Assembly: GCA_027625915.1 (NCBI GenBank)
Contig: JANTQA010000029.1
Coordinates: 5,022,001-5,086,000 of the forward strand
From: Anaeramoeba flamelloides
Lineage: Eukaryota > Metamonada > Anaeramoebidae
Length of the DNA: 64,000 bases
Direction of reading: 5' to 3'
Position 1 is the stretch's first letter. Every line of letters begins with the position of its first letter. The notes under the pieces were generated by a model. The model was not told the origin of the DNA. It saw only the letters and a list, made by a program, of their open reading frames with translations, and did no database searches. Below, one piece after another: positions 62,383 through 64,000 of the stretch. Both the position numbers and the translations under genes were made by a program.

Positions 62383-64000
62383 TTATTTTAAATTGGGATC
62401 ATTCAAATTTGCACTAACAAAATTTATTGAAGTGTTTTTTTTAAGAATATTGAGAAATAATTTGAAATAATTTGCCGTATAATTAATCCGGGTGGTTATA
62501 GATTTCTGTGTTGTTAAATTTGTCCATTTGATAAATTTTGATTTTGAATTATTAACGATCATTTCTATTTTATCATTTTGCTGAACAAATAAAATTCTTT
62601 CTTTCTTTGCTTGCTCAACATCATTCGTACCATTATCCTTGACAACATTATCATTAATATTAAGATTCAGATTCAGATTATTTCCATTTCCATCTACTTT
62701 ATTATTCTCATTTATTTCAATTCCTATGGGGTGGCAGGAATTCTCTATATAAATTTGGTCTACTGTTTCTGTTTCCTTTTGTATCTGCTCTCCCAGCTCT
62801 TTTTCCATTTCGTCTTCTTTTGCATTCTCATTTATTTCAATTCCTATTGGAAAAATTTTCTGCTCCTTTTCCTCTCCATTCCCAATCATTTTACAGAGGT
62901 ATAATTTATTCTTGTTACTACCACAGTATATCGCTTGGATACCAAACTCAAAGTTGCCCGACTTGAGAATTTGGAGACAGAATCTATACGACTTTTCTTT
63001 TTTAATAATACTTTTCGAATAAATACGAATTTTTTCATCTGAACGAGAGGTAACAATTGAATCTTCTTTCTCGAATTTTGCACACTTGATGGCCTTCCAA
63101 GAATTAGATAAGTCATAATCGGTCACCAAAATTGTAAATTTTTTTTTACTTTTGCTTTTGCATTTGCCATTTTCTTCTGTAAATTTGGATTTTATTTTTA
63201 CAGTTATTGTATGCTTTCCAATTTTGGATACCAACGCAGACAAAATTATTGCCTTCTCGGTCAAACAATATTCTGCATTTTGGTATTTAATAATTTCATT
63301 TGATTGATCATCACTGATTCTACAATCCACCAATGGATCTGTAATTATTTGTTTCTTAAAATTTTTGAGAATTACTTTAAATTTAATTGTATCAAATAGA
63401 GCATAGCTGGTTTTTGTCAGTAATTGAATTTCAGACAACTTAAAATCAATCTTTGGTCTCGAGGTAATCCCATTTATCTCTTGGCATATATTCGATATAT
63501 TTAAATAATAGCCAAGTAAGGGAAGAACTTTAACGCTTCCAAAATTTTTGTTATCTTGATCTTGGTTTACTAATTCATCAAGCTTCATAGACAATTTGAT
63601 ATACTGGTATTTGTCATCAATAATATCATTGTTTAAAATTTTGAGTGAGTTTTCAAAGTCGGTATATTTTTTTAACTCCTTTTTGAGATTTTCAGTTTCA
63701 ACCTGATAACTTCCAATGTCCTTTTGGATTGTTACATACGTGTCCTTACAAATTTCTTCTAATTTGTCATAGAGATTCATTAGAATGTTGCAAAATGATT
63801 TGTCGATCTCCCTTTTTTGGTGGTCATAAATGGCTTCCAATTCCTTTAAATTCTGTTTGTCGCGTAACACATCCGTTTTGGTTTTCTTGTGGCTTTTTTT
63901 TGACTTTGACTTGTTCTTTTTTGTTTTTTCATGGTGGTGTTTTCTACTTGTTTTGTGATGTGATTTTTTTTTTTTTTCTTTTTTATGTTTTCTTTTGGGA
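62383..64000 (-). CDS. TRIM-like protein: coiled coil, filamin-like repeat, SPRY-like end; N-terminus outside window
   Basis: Open from the right edge (no start in the window) to TAA 62385-62383: 539 codons. It opens with a Lys/His-rich linker (SHHKTSRKHHHEK), then a coiled coil (KELEAIYDHQKREIDKSFCN to KLMKLDELVN region, bases 63590-63860) of the kind that follows B-boxes. Then a beta-rich segment (EIQLLTKTSYALFDTIKFKV to KKKFTILVTD, bases 63120-63450) resembling a filamin/ABP280 immunoglobulin repeat, and a final beta-rich part (YRFCLQILKSGNFEFGIQAI; NDKIEMIVNNSKSKFIKWTN; YFKLFLNILKKNTSINFV) resembling SPRY. In animals this order is seen in TRIM2/TRIM71-type or TRIM45-type E3 ligases; a RING or B-box, if any, would lie beyond the window. 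An Asn/Glu-rich insert containing a duplicated PIGIEINEN motif splits the SPRY-like part. The domain names are by resemblance only. Confidence 0.75.
   Translation of the reverse strand, partial: PKRKHKKEKKKKSHHKTSRKHHHEKTKKNKSKSKKSHKKTKTDVLRDKQNLKELEAIYDHQKREIDKSFCNILMNLYDKLEEICKDTYVTIQKDIGSYQVETENLKKELKKYTDFENSLKILNNDIIDDKYQYIKLSMKLDELVNQDQDNKNFGSVKVLPLLGYYLNISNICQEINGITSRPKIDFKLSEIQLLTKTSYALFDTIKFKVILKNFKKQIITDPLVDCRISDDQSNEIIKYQNAEYCLTEKAIILSALVSKIGKHTITVKIKSKFTEENGKCKSKSKKKFTILVTDYDLSNSWKAIKCAKFEKEDSIVTSRSDEKIRIYSKSIIKKEKSYRFCLQILKSGNFEFGIQAIYCGSNKNKLYLCKMIGNGEEKEQKIFPIGIEINENAKEDEMEKELGEQIQKETETVDQIYIENSCHPIGIEINENNKVDGNGNNLNLNLNINDNVVKDNGTNDVEQAKKERILFVQQNDKIEMIVNNSKSKFIKWTNLTTQKSITTRINYTANYFKLFLNILKKNTSINFVSANLNDPNLK

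Overview
This window is nuclear DNA from a very AT-rich protist. It shows spliceosomal introns with GT..AG borders (donors mostly GTAA or GTAT), standard-code stops (TAA and TGA both used) and a ubiquitin-L40 fusion. Proteins carry long Lys/Glu, Lys and Asn tracts. BTB, TBC (Rab-GAP) and TRIM-like genes alongside kilobases of AT-rich repeats point to an amoeboid metamonad of the Anaeramoeba type. That assignment is an inference from style and gene content, not a database match.

Nine genes can be supported. From left to right they are: a giant protein with repeated PH-like-looking segments, running off the left edge (- strand, 1-5175); an intronless protein with a HEPN-type R-x4-H motif (+, 6861-8012); an ABHD13/Bem46-type hydrolase in four exons (+, 12154-17101); an AAMP/Sqt1-type WD40 protein in two exons (-, 20684-26526); ribosomal stalk protein P0 in three exons (+, 33181-34900); a membrane-anchored thioredoxin/PDI protein in two exons (+, 39264-40840); ubiquitin-ribosomal L40 in two exons (+, 45603-46092); a BTB protein fused to a bacterial-looking amidotransferase-like domain (+, 51632-53268); a TBC1D5-type Rab-GAP in two exons (-, 57045-59564); and a TRIM-like coiled-coil/filamin/SPRY protein running off the right edge (-, 62383-64000). 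(The two edge genes are partial, giving ten coding loci in all.) They are mostly housekeeping functions (translation, ribosome assembly, ER folding, endosomal traffic) with no operon-like logic.

About two thirds of the window is noncoding and much of it is made of short DNA transposons with no coding capacity. At least seven families with terminal inverted repeats can be recognised because copies recur within the window; I label them A, B, C, D, E, H and T. Several are nested: T inside H at an exact TA site whose empty version is present in the other H copy; B inside C; a LINE 3' end inside A; a small hairpin inside D. Two host introns (3.85 kb in the ABHD13-type gene, 3.94 kb in the AAMP-type gene) have been inflated by these elements, while all other introns are 0.1-0.5 kb.

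The most interesting leads are the BTB/amidotransferase-like fusion with its 111-base A run, the HEPN-like gene, the giant PH-like repeat protein, and the family B element with clusters of CGCGAT motifs near both ends. No RNA gene, CRISPR array or retrovirus-like element was recognised.
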